Below, one piece after another: positions 1-8,740 of a stretch of 64,000 nt of DNA. The notes under the pieces were generated by a model. It was not told the origin of the DNA and ran no database searches. It was given only the letters and a program-made list of their open reading frames with translations. The DNA comes from Nocardia harenae NBRC 108248. GTDB lineage: Bacteria > Actinomycetota > Actinomycetes > Mycobacteriales > Mycobacteriaceae. How positions within the stretch are numbered: position 1 is the first letter of the stretch; every line of letters begins with the position of its first letter. The position numbers were made by a program, and so were the translations under genes. The DNA is taken from positions 930,001-994,000 of the forward strand of contig NZ_BDBH01000004.1 in the NCBI RefSeq assembly GCF_001612885.1, in the 5' to 3' direction.

Positions 1-1
1 C

Positions 2-913
2 TCCCGCGTGCTGATCGCCGGGGCCGGCGGCGGCTTCGATATCTACGGCGGGCTGCCGCTCGCCGTCGCCCTGCAAGGTCTCGGGAAGCAGGTCTTCCTG
101 GCGAGCCTGTCCTTCGACGACCTGGGCCGGACCCCGCTCGAGGACTGGCTGCTGCCCGGCGTCGCCGCCGTCACCCCCGGCACCGTCGGCAACGACGACT
201 ACTTTCCCGAGCGCACCCTGGCGCGCTGGCTGGCCGAAACCGGCCGCGAACCGGTCGTCCACACCTTCCCGCGCTCCGGCGTCCGCCCGCTCCGCGATGC
301 CTACCGCGGCCTGGTGGAGCACCTCGGTATCGACGCCATCGTGCTGGTCGACGGCGGCACCGACATCCTGCTGCGCGGCGACGAAACCGGGCTCGGCACA
401 CCGCACGAGGACATGACCAGCCTCGCGGCGGTAGCGGAGCTGGATCACCTCGACCGCATGGTGGTGTCGGTGGGTTTCGGCATCGATGCCTACCACGGTG
501 TCTGCCACGCCCACGTCCTGGAGAACCTCGCGGCGCTGCAACGGCGGAACGCCTTCCTCGGCGCCCTCTCGATTCCGCTGGACAGCCCCGAGGGAGCCGC
601 CTACCTGGCCGCGGTCCGGCACGCGGCGGCCGAGACGCCGTCGCGCCCCAGCATCGTCCACGCCCAGATCGCCGCGGCGCTGCGCGGGGAGTTCGGCAAT
701 GTCCAGACCACCGGCCGCACCGGCGACACCGAGCTGTTCGTGAACCCGCTCATGGCCGTGTACCTGGCCGTCGATCTCCCGGCGCTGGCGCGCACCGTCG
801 GCTACCTGCCGCTCCTCGAGCCCACCGAGGACGCCTGCCAGGTGGTGCGGGTGCTCGACGCGCACTTGGCAGCACGGCCCCAGCCCCGGCCTTTCACCTC
901 CTTCCCGCACTGA
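2..913 (+). CDS. DUF1152 family protein (5' end at window edge)
   Basis: The reading frame is open from the first bases of the window to a stop at 911-913, so the true start may lie just outside; the first in-frame start inside is a GTG at 8. The protein opens with a glycine-rich loop (LIAGAGGGFD) and carries a VLVDGGTDILLRGDE segment, both typical of DUF1152, a family with a Rossmann-like beginning and no firmly established reaction. About 300 residues are present, close to the usual family length, so little is missing. The gene stands alone here and a stretch without an obvious operon partner follows. Family assignment is from recognised motifs; no function is claimed. Confidence 0.75.
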   Translation, partial: SRVLIAGAGGGFDIYGGLPLAVALQGLGKQVFLASLSFDDLGRTPLEDWLLPGVAAVTPGTVGNDDYFPERTLARWLAETGREPVVHTFPRSGVRPLRDAYRGLVEHLGIDAIVLVDGGTDILLRGDETGLGTPHEDMTSLAAVAELDHLDRMVVSVGFGIDAYHGVCHAHVLENLAALQRRNAFLGALSIPLDSPEGAAYLAAVRHAAAETPSRPSIVHAQIAAALRGEFGNVQTTGRTGDTELFVNPLMAVYLAVDLPALARTVGYLPLLEPTEDACQVVRVLDAHLAARPQPRPFTSFPH

Positions 914-1063
914 CGTTGCGCGCGGCAGGTCGGCGATCGGTTCGTCGCCGACCTTGACCGGCGGAGGTCACGGCCGCAAATTCGGTGTCGCTCGGGCACC
1001 TCTCCGGTTTACCGTCGAAGTCCCGCCGGAACTCTCCGACGGGCCTGTGGGAAGGGGGACGCG

Positions 1064-1255
1064 ATGTGGAACTGGAGCGACCGCGTCGCCGAACACGCGA
1101 CCGCGGCGGCCTGCACCCGCCCGGTCACCGATCCGGAGCCGACCGTCACCGAGCGTTCGGCCCAGCGCGAGACCGTCACCGGCGGTGACGCGGCGAACGA
1201 CACTCGATCCGGGGCGACGCGCCCCGAGGTGGCGGACTACGGTCTCGCCGGCTGA
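1064..1255 (+). CDS. small hypothetical protein, 63 aa
   Basis: An ATG follows a strong GAAGGGGGA ribosome-binding site at good spacing, and about nine in ten codons end in G or C, as in the flanking genes. A perfect inverted repeat begins 3 nt after the stop codon. Together these suggest a real monocistronic gene. The product starts MWNWSDRV, has one cysteine near residue 17 and is rich in Thr, Ala and charged residues, with no signal peptide, membrane segment or metal-binding pattern. No family is recognised and no modification enzyme lies next to it, so a peptide natural-product precursor is not supported. Confidence 0.5.
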   Translation: MWNWSDRVAEHATAAACTRPVTDPEPTVTERSAQRETVTGGDAANDTRSGATRPEVADYGLAG

Positions 1256-1258
1256 ACC

Positions 1259-1291
1259 GCTCCGTACCGGCCACACCGGCCGGTACGGAGC
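1259..1291. terminator. perfect 14-bp inverted repeat, terminator-like
   Basis: Arms at 1259-1272 and 1278-1291 are perfectly complementary around a 5-nt loop (ACACC). There is no U-tract, which is common for actinobacterial hairpin terminators. It sits directly after the 63-aa reading frame and ahead of the ABC importer genes. Confidence 0.65.
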
Positions 1292-1473
1292 CGTCCCGCA
1301 CCGAGTACGCCCATTCCTGTTTCCGAAAATGCCGATGTAATTCCTACGCCGAACCGGGTCGGTAGCGGTGCGCCCGACGGCAGGTTCGGCCGGCGGTAGC
1401 CGCAACGTGAGCGCAACGAAAGGAAACGCGCTCTCAACCTCGGCACAACGGCACGGGAACACGAGTACAGCAA

Positions 1474-1505
1474 CGTATACAGCCATGTCGACCATGTCGT
1501 ATACG
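1474..1505. promoter_or_regulatory. inverted repeat upstream of ABC importer, candidate operator
   Basis: CGTATAC at 1474-1480 is mirrored by GTATACG at 1499-1505 around an 18-nt spacer centred on GTCGAC. The site ends 17 nt before the start codon of the substrate-binding protein, in an AT-richer patch. Which regulator binds is unknown; the two UTRA-type GntR proteins nearby are candidates by proximity only. Confidence 0.4.
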
Positions 1506-1522
1506 AACGCCCGGATCCCCGA

Positions 1523-2524
1523 ATGACGCCGTTGCCGAACCGAAAGCCACGCCGGCTCCTGCTCGCCCTGCTGGCCGCCGCGCTGCTGCTCACCGGCTGC
1601 TCCAGCATCGACGCCACCTTCACCCCGAGCACCGGCGGCGGTGCCGGCGGCCCGGTGATCCGGGTCGGCACGCTGCGCGGCCAGCCGCACCTGTTCGCCC
1701 CCTACTTCTACGACCGCTTCCTCACCGGCGGCGCCCGGGTGGACGTCGCGGTCTTCGACTCCTCGCCGGACGTCAAGAACGCCCTGGTCTCCGGGCGGAT
1801 CGACGTGGCCGTCATGGGCGTGCCCGCCATGCTGGCCGGTGCCGCCGACGGGCAGGACGTGCGGCTGATCGCCTCCTCGGCCGACGGCGGCTCCGCGATC
1901 GTCGGGCAGCCCTCGATCGCCGATGTGCGGGGGCTGCGCGGCCGGAAGGTCGGGTATCCGGTCGGCTCCTCGCAGGAGGTGCTGCTCCGCTCGACGCTCA
2001 CCGCGGCAGGCATCGACCCGGATCGCGACCTCACCCTGGTCAACCTGACCTTCGCCGATATGGCGAATGCCTACGCGGGCGGGCAGATCGACGCCTTCTC
2101 CTCGGCCGAGCTCGGCCCCTCGGTCGCCAAGCAGCGCGGCGCGCACGACATCGTCAGCCCCTACGACACCCCGGTCGGGAAGGTCAATATCGGGCTGGCG
2201 ACCACGCAGCGCGTGCTCGACGCCGACCCGGAGCTGGTCCGCACCGTGGTCGCCGCGCATCGAAAGGCGGTGCGGCACATGGACACCAACCGCGAGGAGT
2301 GGCGGCAGCGGGTGGTCGAGCAGTTCGGGCTCGACCCGACCGTTGCGGGCACCGCCATCGCCAATACCTGGCCGCGCGCCGATCTTTCCGAGCAGTACGT
2401 CGCCCAGGTGACCGCGCTGGCCCGCGAGATGGCGGCGCTCGGCCAGCTGCCCCGCATCCCGGACATGAACGTCTTCGTGCACCCGTCGATCGTCGACACC
2501 GTCGCCGAGGAGGGCGCGAAATGA
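1523..2524 (+). CDS. ABC importer substrate-binding lipoprotein (SsuA/NrtA/TauA type)
   Basis: Solute receptor of an ABC importer, expected to be lipid-anchored outside the membrane. The N-terminus shows an Arg-rich start, a hydrophobic stretch and the lipobox LLTGC with the lipidated Cys at residue 26. The mature part has the IRVGTLRGQPH beginning and the later GRIDVAVMG and VGYPVGSSQEVLLRS segments of NMT1/SsuA-like receptors. It is the first gene of a receptor-permease-ATPase set. The ligand cannot be read from sequence: sulfonates, taurine, nitrate and pyrimidines all use this fold, and the amino-phosphonate genes downstream make an organophosphonate another possibility. Its last codons are duplicated into the next junction. 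Confidence 0.8.
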   Translation: MTPLPNRKPRRLLLALLAAALLLTGCSSIDATFTPSTGGGAGGPVIRVGTLRGQPHLFAPYFYDRFLTGGARVDVAVFDSSPDVKNALVSGRIDVAVMGVPAMLAGAADGQDVRLIASSADGGSAIVGQPSIADVRGLRGRKVGYPVGSSQEVLLRSTLTAAGIDPDRDLTLVNLTFADMANAYAGGQIDAFSSAELGPSVAKQRGAHDIVSPYDTPVGKVNIGLATTQRVLDADPELVRTVVAAHRKAVRHMDTNREEWRQRVVEQFGLDPTVAGTAIANTWPRADLSEQYVAQVTALAREMAALGQLPRIPDMNVFVHPSIVDTVAEEGAK

Positions 2525-2561
2525 CCACCGTCGCCGAGGAGGGCGCGAAATGACCACCGTC
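2497..2561 (+). repeat. 29-bp tandem duplication at the receptor/permease junction
   Basis: Units 2497-2525 and 2526-2554 are identical, followed by 7 more matching bases. Each unit carries a GAGGAGGG ribosome-binding site and an ATGA start/stop junction. The copy creates an extra reading frame at 2521-2553 encoding MTTVAEEGAK, whose start overlaps the receptor stop and whose stop overlaps the permease start, both by 4 nt. Because 29 is not a multiple of 3, the duplication would have broken coupling without this bridging frame. Confidence 0.85.
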
Positions 2562-3419
2562 ACCGAAGCCCCGGTCACCGCTGCACCGGTCCCCGCATCC
2601 CCCGCACCGCGCACGCGAAGGCTGGGCAAGCGGCTGGTGAGCGTGCTCTACGCGGTTGCGCTGCCGCTGGCGCTCACCGGCGTGTGGGCGCTGGCGGTGC
2701 GGCAGCAGTGGCAGCTGCCGCTCGGCATCGATATGCGCTTCGTCCCCTCGCCCGCCGAGGTCGTCACCCGGATCGCCGACCTGGCGGTGGGCTCCGGCGA
2801 GGCGACCAGCGGCACGCTGTGGCGGCACACCGCGGCCAGCGCGCTCCGGGTGCTCAACGGGTTCCTCGTCGCGGCCGCGCTCGCGATCCCGCTCGGGCTG
2901 CTCATCGGCCGGATCCGGCTGGTGGAGCGGCTGCTCGACTCCACCGTCGGGCTGCTGCGGCCGATCCCGGTCACCGCATGGGCGCCGCTGGCGCTGCTGC
3001 TGATCGGCTTCGGCGACCGCTCCACCATCTTCCTGATCGTGCTCGCGGCCTTCTTCCCGATCCTGGTCAACACCATCGCGGGCGCCTCCGCGGTCTCGCC
3101 GCGGCTGCTGGAGGCCGCCGCCATGCTCGGCACCCCAGCCTGGAAGACCTTCTTCACCGTGGTGCTGCCCAGCTCCATGCGCTCGATCACCGCCGGGCTG
3201 CGGGTCGGGCTCGGGCTGGCGTGGGTGGTGCTTGTGGTCGGCGAGACCGTCGGCATCCGCACCGGGCTCGGCGCGCTCATCACCCAGGCCAGGGATATGA
3301 GCCGGACCGACACCATCGTCGCCGGAATGATCGTCATCGGCCTGGCCGGGCTCGCCTCCGACCGCCTGCTCACCCTCACCCTGCGCGCGGCCACCCGCAA
3401 CCGGCCAGGGCTCGTCTGA
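2550..3419 (+). CDS. ABC importer permease (SsuC type)
   Basis: Inner-membrane permease of the importer. The protein has an N-terminal cytoplasmic stretch of about 35 residues, then about six hydrophobic segments. The ATPase-contacting loop EAAAMLGTPAWKTFFTVVLP near residues 190-210 fits the EAA signature of binding-protein-dependent permeases, and the 289-residue length fits the SsuC/TauC/NrtB family. The start codon is the ATG of an ATGA junction with the 10-codon bridging frame, preceded by GAGGAGGG. Translation is probably coupled to the receptor gene. The ATPase gene follows after 11 nt. Confidence 0.85.
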   Translation: MTTVTEAPVTAAPVPASPAPRTRRLGKRLVSVLYAVALPLALTGVWALAVRQQWQLPLGIDMRFVPSPAEVVTRIADLAVGSGEATSGTLWRHTAASALRVLNGFLVAAALAIPLGLLIGRIRLVERLLDSTVGLLRPIPVTAWAPLALLLIGFGDRSTIFLIVLAAFFPILVNTIAGASAVSPRLLEAAAMLGTPAWKTFFTVVLPSSMRSITAGLRVGLGLAWVVLVVGETVGIRTGLGALITQARDMSRTDTIVAGMIVIGLAGLASDRLLTLTLRAATRNRPGLV

Positions 3420-3430
3420 AGGAGCACCTC

Positions 3431-4210
3431 ATGACCAGCACCGTCAATCTCGGCGCCCCGATCACCATCGCCGCGCTCGGCAAGCAGTTCCCCTCCGAAC
3501 AGGGCCCCGTGACCGCCGTCGCCGGGCTCGACCTCGAGATCGCGGCGGGCGAGTTCATCGCCGTGGTCGGGGCCAGCGGGTGCGGCAAGTCCACCGTGCT
3601 GCGCATGCTCGCCGGCTTCGAGAGTCCGACCTCCGGGCGGCTCGAGGTCGGCGGCGCCCCCGTGCGCGGCCCCGGCCCCGACCGCGGCGTCGTCTTCCAG
3701 GACTACGGCCTGTTCCCGTGGCTGACCGTGCAGGAGAACGTCGCCTACGGGCCGAGGCAGACCGGCGCCTCCCGCCGCGACGCCGCCGCGCGGGCCGCGC
3801 GCTACATCGAGCTGGTCGGGCTCACCCGGGTCGCGAATCGCTTCCCGCAGCAACTCTCCGGCGGGATGCAGCAGCGCGTCGCCATCGCGCGCGTGCTCTG
3901 CAACGAACCGGCGGTGCTGCTCATGGACGAGCCCTTCGGCGCCCTGGACGCGCTCACCCGCGGGTCGCTGCAGCGCGAGCTGGAGCGGATCCACCGCGAG
4001 ACCGGCACCACCACGCTGTTCGTCACGCACAGCGTGGAGGAGGCGGTGTACCTGGCGGATCGGGTGGTGGTGATGAGCGGGGGTATCTCGCACGGGACGG
4101 CGGGGCATGTGCAGGCGGTGGTTCCGGTGCAGCTGGATCGGCCGCGCGACGTGAACGACGCGGCGTTCACCGATCATCGGCGACGGATCAGCGCGCTCAT
4201 CGAGCACTGA
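3431..4210 (+). CDS. ABC importer ATPase (SsuB type)
   Basis: Energises the importer encoded just upstream. Motifs in order: Walker [10 protein letters not shown] near residue 50, Q-loop QDYGLFPW, signature LSGGMQQR, Walker B VLLMDEP, and a His switch in VTHSVEEA. Length is 259 residues, normal for the family. The ATG at 3431 follows GAAGGAG at good spacing. The final 50 residues are typical of SsuB/TauB proteins. The next gene on this strand starts 74 nt downstream behind its own candidate operator, so the two may be separately controlled. Confidence 0.88.
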   Translation: MTSTVNLGAPITIAALGKQFPSEQGPVTAVAGLDLEIAAGEFIAVVGASGCGKSTVLRMLAGFESPTSGRLEVGGAPVRGPGPDRGVVFQDYGLFPWLTVQENVAYGPRQTGASRRDAAARAARYIELVGLTRVANRFPQQLSGGMQQRVAIARVLCNEPAVLLMDEPFGALDALTRGSLQRELERIHRETGTTTLFVTHSVEEAVYLADRVVVMSGGISHGTAGHVQAVVPVQLDRPRDVNDAAFTDHRRRISALIEH

Positions 4211-4240
4211 TCTCCGCATGCACAGGTGGTGAACATCGGG

Positions 4241-4260
4241 CAACTTGTATAGACAGGTTG
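4241..4260. promoter_or_regulatory. imperfect palindrome resembling a PhnF/GntR operator
   Basis: The core TTGTATAGACAGG lies inside CAAC...GTTG arms. It resembles the stronger TTGGTATAGACCAA copies at 11.3 kb and ends 24 nt before the FAD oxidoreductase start. It probably places that gene under a UTRA-type GntR regulator; this is inferred from resemblance. Confidence 0.5.
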
Positions 4261-4284
4261 CCCTGCGCCGCGCCACAGTGAAGC

Positions 4285-5400
4285 GTGACATCTGAGCAGT
4301 ACGACCTGGTGGTCGTCGGCGCGGGCATCGTCGGCCTCGCACACGCCTTCCACGCCCGCGAGCGCGGCCTGACGGTGGCGGTGGTCGAGCAGAACGACCG
4401 CGTACTCGGCGCCTCGATCCGCAACTTCGGGCATGCCTGTGTGACAGCGCAATCCGGCCCGGCGCTCGACTACGCGCGCGCGGGGCGCGAGCACTGGATC
4501 CGGCTGGCCGGCGCGGCCGGGTTCGGTCTCCGCGAATCGGGCACGTGGTGCGTGGCCAGGTCGGACGACGAGCTGGCGATCATGACGGAGTTCGCGAGAT
4601 CACGGGGCGACGAGCAGGTGCGGCTGCTCGACCGGAAGCGGTTCCTGGCGCAGGTGCCGGTGGCCGACGCGGTGGGCGGCATGCACCTGCCCGGCGACCT
4701 GCAGGTGGACCCGCGCGCGGCCGCCCCGGCCATCGCCTCCTGGCTGGAACACCGGCGCGGCGCCGATTTCCACTGGCGCACCGCGGTTCTCGGCATCGAG
4801 CCGGGCCGCGTGCGCACCTCGCGGGGCACGGTCACCGCGCGGCACATCGTGGTGGCCGTCAACCACGACGTCGACCGCCTCTTCCCCGAGCTGAGCGCGG
4901 AGCTGCTGCGCTGCCGCCTGCACATGCTCCGCGCGACCGTGGCGCTCCCCCGCCCGCTGCCGGGCCCGCTGTTCACCGGCTGGTCGCTGCTGCGGTACTC
5001 GGGATTCACGGGCACCGAGCGGCTCCGCGCCCGGCTGGAGCGCGAGTACCCCGCGGAGGTCGCGGCCGACCTGCACCTGATGGTCACCCCGCAGGCCGAC
5101 GGCACGCTCATCGTGGGCGACACCCACATCCGGGAGGTCTCGGAGTCGCCGTTCCAGTCCGAGCACGGATTCGCGATGCTGCTCGACCACACCCGGGAGT
5201 TGTTCGGCGGCACCGATATCGAGGTCGTCGAGCGCTGGCAGGGCGTCTACAGCTCGGCGCGGGGCCGCGAGTTCCTGATCGCCGAACCGGCGCCGGGGGT
5301 GCGGGTGGTCACGGTGACCACCGGGATCGGCATGACCACCGGGCTGGGGCTCGCGGCCGCCGTGATCGATGGCATCGCCCCGGTCAGCCCGAACTCGTGA
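4285..5400 (+). CDS. FAD-dependent amino-phosphonate oxidoreductase-like protein (TIGR03364 type)
   Basis: A DAO-family flavoenzyme of 371 residues. The N-terminal dinucleotide fold reads VVVGAGIVGLAHA, followed by the ASIRNFGHACV segment typical of the clade linked to phosphonate genes. The family is proposed to oxidatively deaminate an amino-phosphonate, such as a hydroxylated 2-aminoethylphosphonate, to an aldehyde. No PhnW transaminase is present, so this enzyme could supply the deamination step before the phosphonatase-like hydrolase. The start is a GTG. The 3' end overlaps the convergent GntR gene by 17 nt. The substrate is inferred from context. Confidence 0.75.
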   Translation: MTSEQYDLVVVGAGIVGLAHAFHARERGLTVAVVEQNDRVLGASIRNFGHACVTAQSGPALDYARAGREHWIRLAGAAGFGLRESGTWCVARSDDELAIMTEFARSRGDEQVRLLDRKRFLAQVPVADAVGGMHLPGDLQVDPRAAAPAIASWLEHRRGADFHWRTAVLGIEPGRVRTSRGTVTARHIVVAVNHDVDRLFPELSAELLRCRLHMLRATVALPRPLPGPLFTGWSLLRYSGFTGTERLRARLEREYPAEVAADLHLMVTPQADGTLIVGDTHIREVSESPFQSEHGFAMLLDHTRELFGGTDIEVVERWQGVYSSARGREFLIAEPAPGVRVVTVTTGIGMTTGLGLAAAVIDGIAPVSPNS

Positions 5401-6067
5401 GGGTGAAGGTCACCAGGTCGGGCCGGTAGCGGTCGTCGGCGTACTCGAACGCGACGCCGTGTTCGTCCCGGGAGACCCGGCGCTCGCGCAGCAGCGGGGC
5501 ACCCGGCTCGATGCCGAGGTGCCCGGCATCGGCCGGGTCGGCGGCGACGGCGTCGAGCTGGTGTTCGATGGTGGCGAACCGCACTCCGGCGCCGATCAGG
5601 AAATCGGTGATCGAACCGGAGTCGGTGTCGAACCCGAGCACGAGCGTCCCGACCGGCTCGGTGAAGGTACTGCGCTCCAGCATGGCGGGCACCCCGTCGA
5701 GCAGCCGCACCCGCACCACCTCGACCACGGATTCCGCCCCCGGGGAGCGGCGCCGGGCGACCTCGACGGTACGGTTGCCCGCGACCCGCCCGGTGCTCTC
5801 CACCCATCGGGTGAAGGGGGTGAAGGTGGCGATGCCGCGTGCCGGGGTGCGGCCGCGGACGGTCGCGGGGCGGCCCTGCGTGATCGTCACCAACCCTTCG
5901 GCCCGCAGCGCCGCCATGGCCTGGCGCACCGGGCCGCGGGAGACGCCGAACTCGGCGCACATCTCGCTCTCGCTGGGCAGCGCGGCGCCGACCGGGTAGA
6001 CGCCGTCGCGAATGCGCAGCCGCACCTGGGTGGCGACGCGCTCGTGCAGGGTGCCCGGTGGCCGCAC
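5384..6067 (-). CDS. GntR/HutC-family transcriptional regulator (UTRA domain)
   Basis: A 227-residue regulator with an N-terminal winged helix-turn-helix (LPSESEMCAEFGVSRGPVRQAM region, residues about 30-50) and a UTRA-type ligand-binding domain ending in FEYADDRYRPDLVTF. The reading frame is open further upstream, but a GTG at 6067 preceded by CGGAGGCGG gives the family's usual length. It follows the alcohol dehydrogenase gene by 97 nt on the same strand, so it may be the last gene of the phosphonate operon or have its own promoter. It is one of two UTRA regulators in the island; which controls which promoter cannot be told from sequence. Confidence 0.8.
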   Translation of the reverse strand: MRPPGTLHERVATQVRLRIRDGVYPVGAALPSESEMCAEFGVSRGPVRQAMAALRAEGLVTITQGRPATVRGRTPARGIATFTPFTRWVESTGRVAGNRTVEVARRRSPGAESVVEVVRVRLLDGVPAMLERSTFTEPVGTLVLGFDTDSGSITDFLIGAGVRFATIEHQLDAVAADPADAGHLGIEPGAPLLRERRVSRDEHGVAFEYADDRYRPDLVTFTLTSSG

Positions 6068-6164
6068 GGTCCGCCTCCGTTCCTCGCCGCGCCGTTCCGT
6101 GTGGTCGGTGCCGCGGCGGCAGCGCTGTCGCGCGGCGCCGTTCCGACGGCTCGAAACTACCCGG

Positions 6165-7166
6165 TCACGGCGCGATGGCGGCGCGCAGGATGCCGGGCGG
6201 GGCAGGCACGAGCACCGTCGCCACCTCCGCCAGCGGGACCGGGGGCGCCACCACCGACGCCCACGGGTAGCGGTCGCGGGTGGCGTGCAGGAAGGCGACG
6301 GCTTCGCGCAGGTGGCGGGGTTCGTAGTTGTGCACGCCGGTGACGGTGAGCCAGCCGCGCACGATCGCCTCGGGGTCGACCGGGACGGCGGGGCCGGGGG
6401 CCACCGAGCCGACCAGGACCAGGGTGCCGCCCAGGTCGAGGCGGGACAGGGCGGCACCGACGGCCGCGGCGGCGCCGGAGAACTCCAGGGCGAGGTCGAC
6501 CGGCGCGCCGTCGTCGGGACGGCCGCCGAACGCGGCGGCGAGCGCGAGCCGCTCGGGGTGCGGGTCGGCCACCAGCACCTCGGCGCCGCGGAACGCGCAC
6601 GCCGCCGCCGCGCTGAGACCGAGCATGCCCGCCCCCGTCACCAGCACCCGCCGCCCCGCGACCGCACCCGCGGCCGCCAGCGCGGCCATGACGGTGGCCG
6701 TCGCGCACCCGGCGGGCGCGGCAACGGCATCGGGCACCTCATCGGGCACCTCGACCAGCGTCACCCCCGCGGGCAGCAGCACGTGCTCGGCATAGGTCCC
6801 CGAGAGCGCCCACTCGCCCGCGAACGGCTCGTGCCCCACCTTCCGCACCCGCGCACACTTGGCGGTGAATCCCGCCAGGCAGCGGGCACAGTCACCGCAG
6901 GGCGCGGTCACCGACCACACCACCCTGGTCCCCGCCGGAAGCGCCCCGCGCACCACCCGCCCGACGGCCTCGTGCCCGAGCACCGACGGGCACGGCGCGG
7001 CCCGCCTGCCGGTGACGGTGTGCAGATCGCTCCCGCACACCGTCGCCAGCGCGACCCGGACCAGCGTCTCCCCCGGCCCGACCGCGGGCAGCGGCACCTC
7101 CCGCACCGCCGTCCCGGCACCGCTCCACACCGCGGCCCTGGTCACACCACCAGCGAGCGAATCCAT
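6165..7166 (-). CDS. zinc-dependent alcohol dehydrogenase, phosphonate-associated
   Basis: A medium-chain dehydrogenase of about 333 residues. Visible features are the catalytic-zinc region VCGSDLHTVTG and GHEAVGRV, the structural-zinc cysteines in APCGDCARCLAGFTAKC, and the NAD-binding VTGAGMLGLSAA. It fits the alcohol dehydrogenase clade (TIGR03366) found in phosphonate clusters, where it may interconvert an aldehyde or alcohol from phosphonate breakdown. The ATG at 7166 overlaps the permease gene by 25 nt. A GTG at 7145 would instead give a 4-nt GTGA overlap and is equally plausible. The exact substrate is unknown. Confidence 0.78.
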   Translation of the reverse strand: MDSLAGGVTRAAVWSGAGTAVREVPLPAVGPGETLVRVALATVCGSDLHTVTGRRAAPCPSVLGHEAVGRVVRGALPAGTRVVWSVTAPCGDCARCLAGFTAKCARVRKVGHEPFAGEWALSGTYAEHVLLPAGVTLVEVPDEVPDAVAAPAGCATATVMAALAAAGAVAGRRVLVTGAGMLGLSAAAACAFRGAEVLVADPHPERLALAAAFGGRPDDGAPVDLALEFSGAAAAVGAALSRLDLGGTLVLVGSVAPGPAVPVDPEAIVRGWLTVTGVHNYEPRHLREAVAFLHATRDRYPWASVVAPPVPLAEVATVLVPAPPGILRAAIAP

Positions 7167-8740
7167 CCGGAGAGCCTTTCGATCAGGTAGACGATGACGA
7201 ACACCACCAGCACGATCGCCCCGGCGACGTCGAAGTTCAGCGTCCGGATCGACTCGAAGAGCAGGTAGCCGATACCGCCGGCGCCGACGATGCCGAGCAC
7301 GGTGGAGGTGCGGATATTGACGTCGAGCAGGTAGAGCCAGGAGCCGACGATGGCGGGAACGGCCTGCGGGATCACCGCCGCGCCCACCGTCTTCCACCAG
7401 CCACCGCCGACCGCGGCGACCGCCTCCAGCGGTCCGGGGTCGATCTCCTCCACCGCGTCGGCGACGAGTTTGCCGAGGAAGCCCACCGAGCCGATGGCCA
7501 GCGCGCAGGTGCCCGCGATGGGTCCGAGCCCGAGCGCGGCGACGAAGACCACCGCGACGATGAGCTCCGGCACCGCGCGCACCAGCAGGATCCAGCCGCG
7601 GGCCATCCAGTAGAGCACCGGGTGCGGGGAGACATTGCTCGCCGCGACGATCCCGACCGGAATGGAAAGAACCCCGCCGATGCCGGTGGCCAGCACGCCG
7701 ATGGCGACCGTCTGCACGGTGGCGTCGAACAGGTCGGTGCCGAGCGCGCCGAAGTCCGGTGGCACCATGCGGCCGAATACCTCGAGCGCGGGCCCGACCC
7801 AGGTGACCAGCGACAGCGGGTCGATCTCCAGCACCACCAGCGCGGCAAGGGTGGCGCCGCCGACCAGCCCGCCGAGCGCGAACCGGGCGGCCCGATCGCG
7901 TCGCGGGCCGGAGTTCTTCGGGGCGAGCAGCACACGCCGGATGCCGATGGCGAGCAACTCCATGGCGGCGATGATCACCAGGATCACCGCGACGATCCCC
8001 ATGGCCCGCGGGTAGGCGAGCCCGCGCAGCGCGTCCTGCAGCGCGAACCCGATACCGCCCGCGCCGACGAAACCGAGCACGACCGACATCCGCAGGTTGA
8101 TGTCGACCCGGTACACGAAGGCCCCGATCCAGGCCGGAACCACCTGCGGCAGCACGGCATTGACCAGTTCGCGCAGCGGCCCCGCCCCGGTGGCGCGCAC
8201 GGCCTCGCGCGGGCCGGGATCGGTCTGCTCGATGGCGTCGGCGAAGAGCTTGCCGAGCATGCCGATGGAGTGCAGCGCCAGCGCGAGCACGCCGGGCAGC
8301 ACCCCGATGCCGAGCCCGCGCACCAGCAGCGCCGCGATGAGCAGGTCCGGCATGGCCCGGCAGAAGGTGATGATCGCCCGCGCCACCGCGTAGACGGCCG
8401 GGTGCGGGGTGGTGTTGCGGGCGGCGAGGAAGGCGAGCGGCACCGAGGCCACGGTGGCGAGCACGGTGCCGAGCACCGCCATGAGCAGGGTCTCCAGCGC
8501 CAGCGTCGAGATCCGGGCGGGGTCGTCCAGGCGAGGCGGGAGCATGCGGTCGAGCAGCCGGGCGATGTCGTCGAGGCCGTCGAGCAGGGTGGCCGGGGCG
8601 AACTCCAGGTGCACGGCGGAGGCCAGCACCGCGGCGGCGGCGAGCAGCGAGAGCAGCCGCAGAACCCACGGGCGCGGGGTGCGGGCGCGCTCGTCGCGCG
8701 TGACCGGCCGCCGCTGCGGCGGGTCGAGCACCACGCTCAT
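7142..8740 (-). CDS. phnE: phosphonate ABC permease, fused two-domain PhnE
   Basis: A 532-residue membrane protein with two tandem permease domains (about residues 20-270 and 285-532). Each carries the EAA-like cytoplasmic loop, seen as DPGPREAVRATGAG and DPGPLEAVAAVGGG, and each ends with a VLGFVGAGGIGF or VLGIVGAGGIGY block. A single-domain PhnE is about 260 residues, so this is an in-frame fusion or tandem duplication that could form the whole membrane channel alone. It overlaps the ATPase gene by 4 nt upstream. Its partners are the ATPase and receptor upstream on the same strand. Confidence 0.88.
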   Translation of the reverse strand: MSVVLDPPQRRPVTRDERARTPRPWVLRLLSLLAAAAVLASAVHLEFAPATLLDGLDDIARLLDRMLPPRLDDPARISTLALETLLMAVLGTVLATVASVPLAFLAARNTTPHPAVYAVARAIITFCRAMPDLLIAALLVRGLGIGVLPGVLALALHSIGMLGKLFADAIEQTDPGPREAVRATGAGPLRELVNAVLPQVVPAWIGAFVYRVDINLRMSVVLGFVGAGGIGFALQDALRGLAYPRAMGIVAVILVIIAAMELLAIGIRRVLLAPKNSGPRRDRAARFALGGLVGGATLAALVVLEIDPLSLVTWVGPALEVFGRMVPPDFGALGTDLFDATVQTVAIGVLATGIGGVLSIPVGIVAASNVSPHPVLYWMARGWILLVRAVPELIVAVVFVAALGLGPIAGTCALAIGSVGFLGKLVADAVEEIDPGPLEAVAAVGGGWWKTVGAAVIPQAVPAIVGSWLYLLDVNIRTSTVLGIVGAGGIGYLLFESIRTLNFDVAGAIVLVVFVIVYLIERLSGWIRSLVV

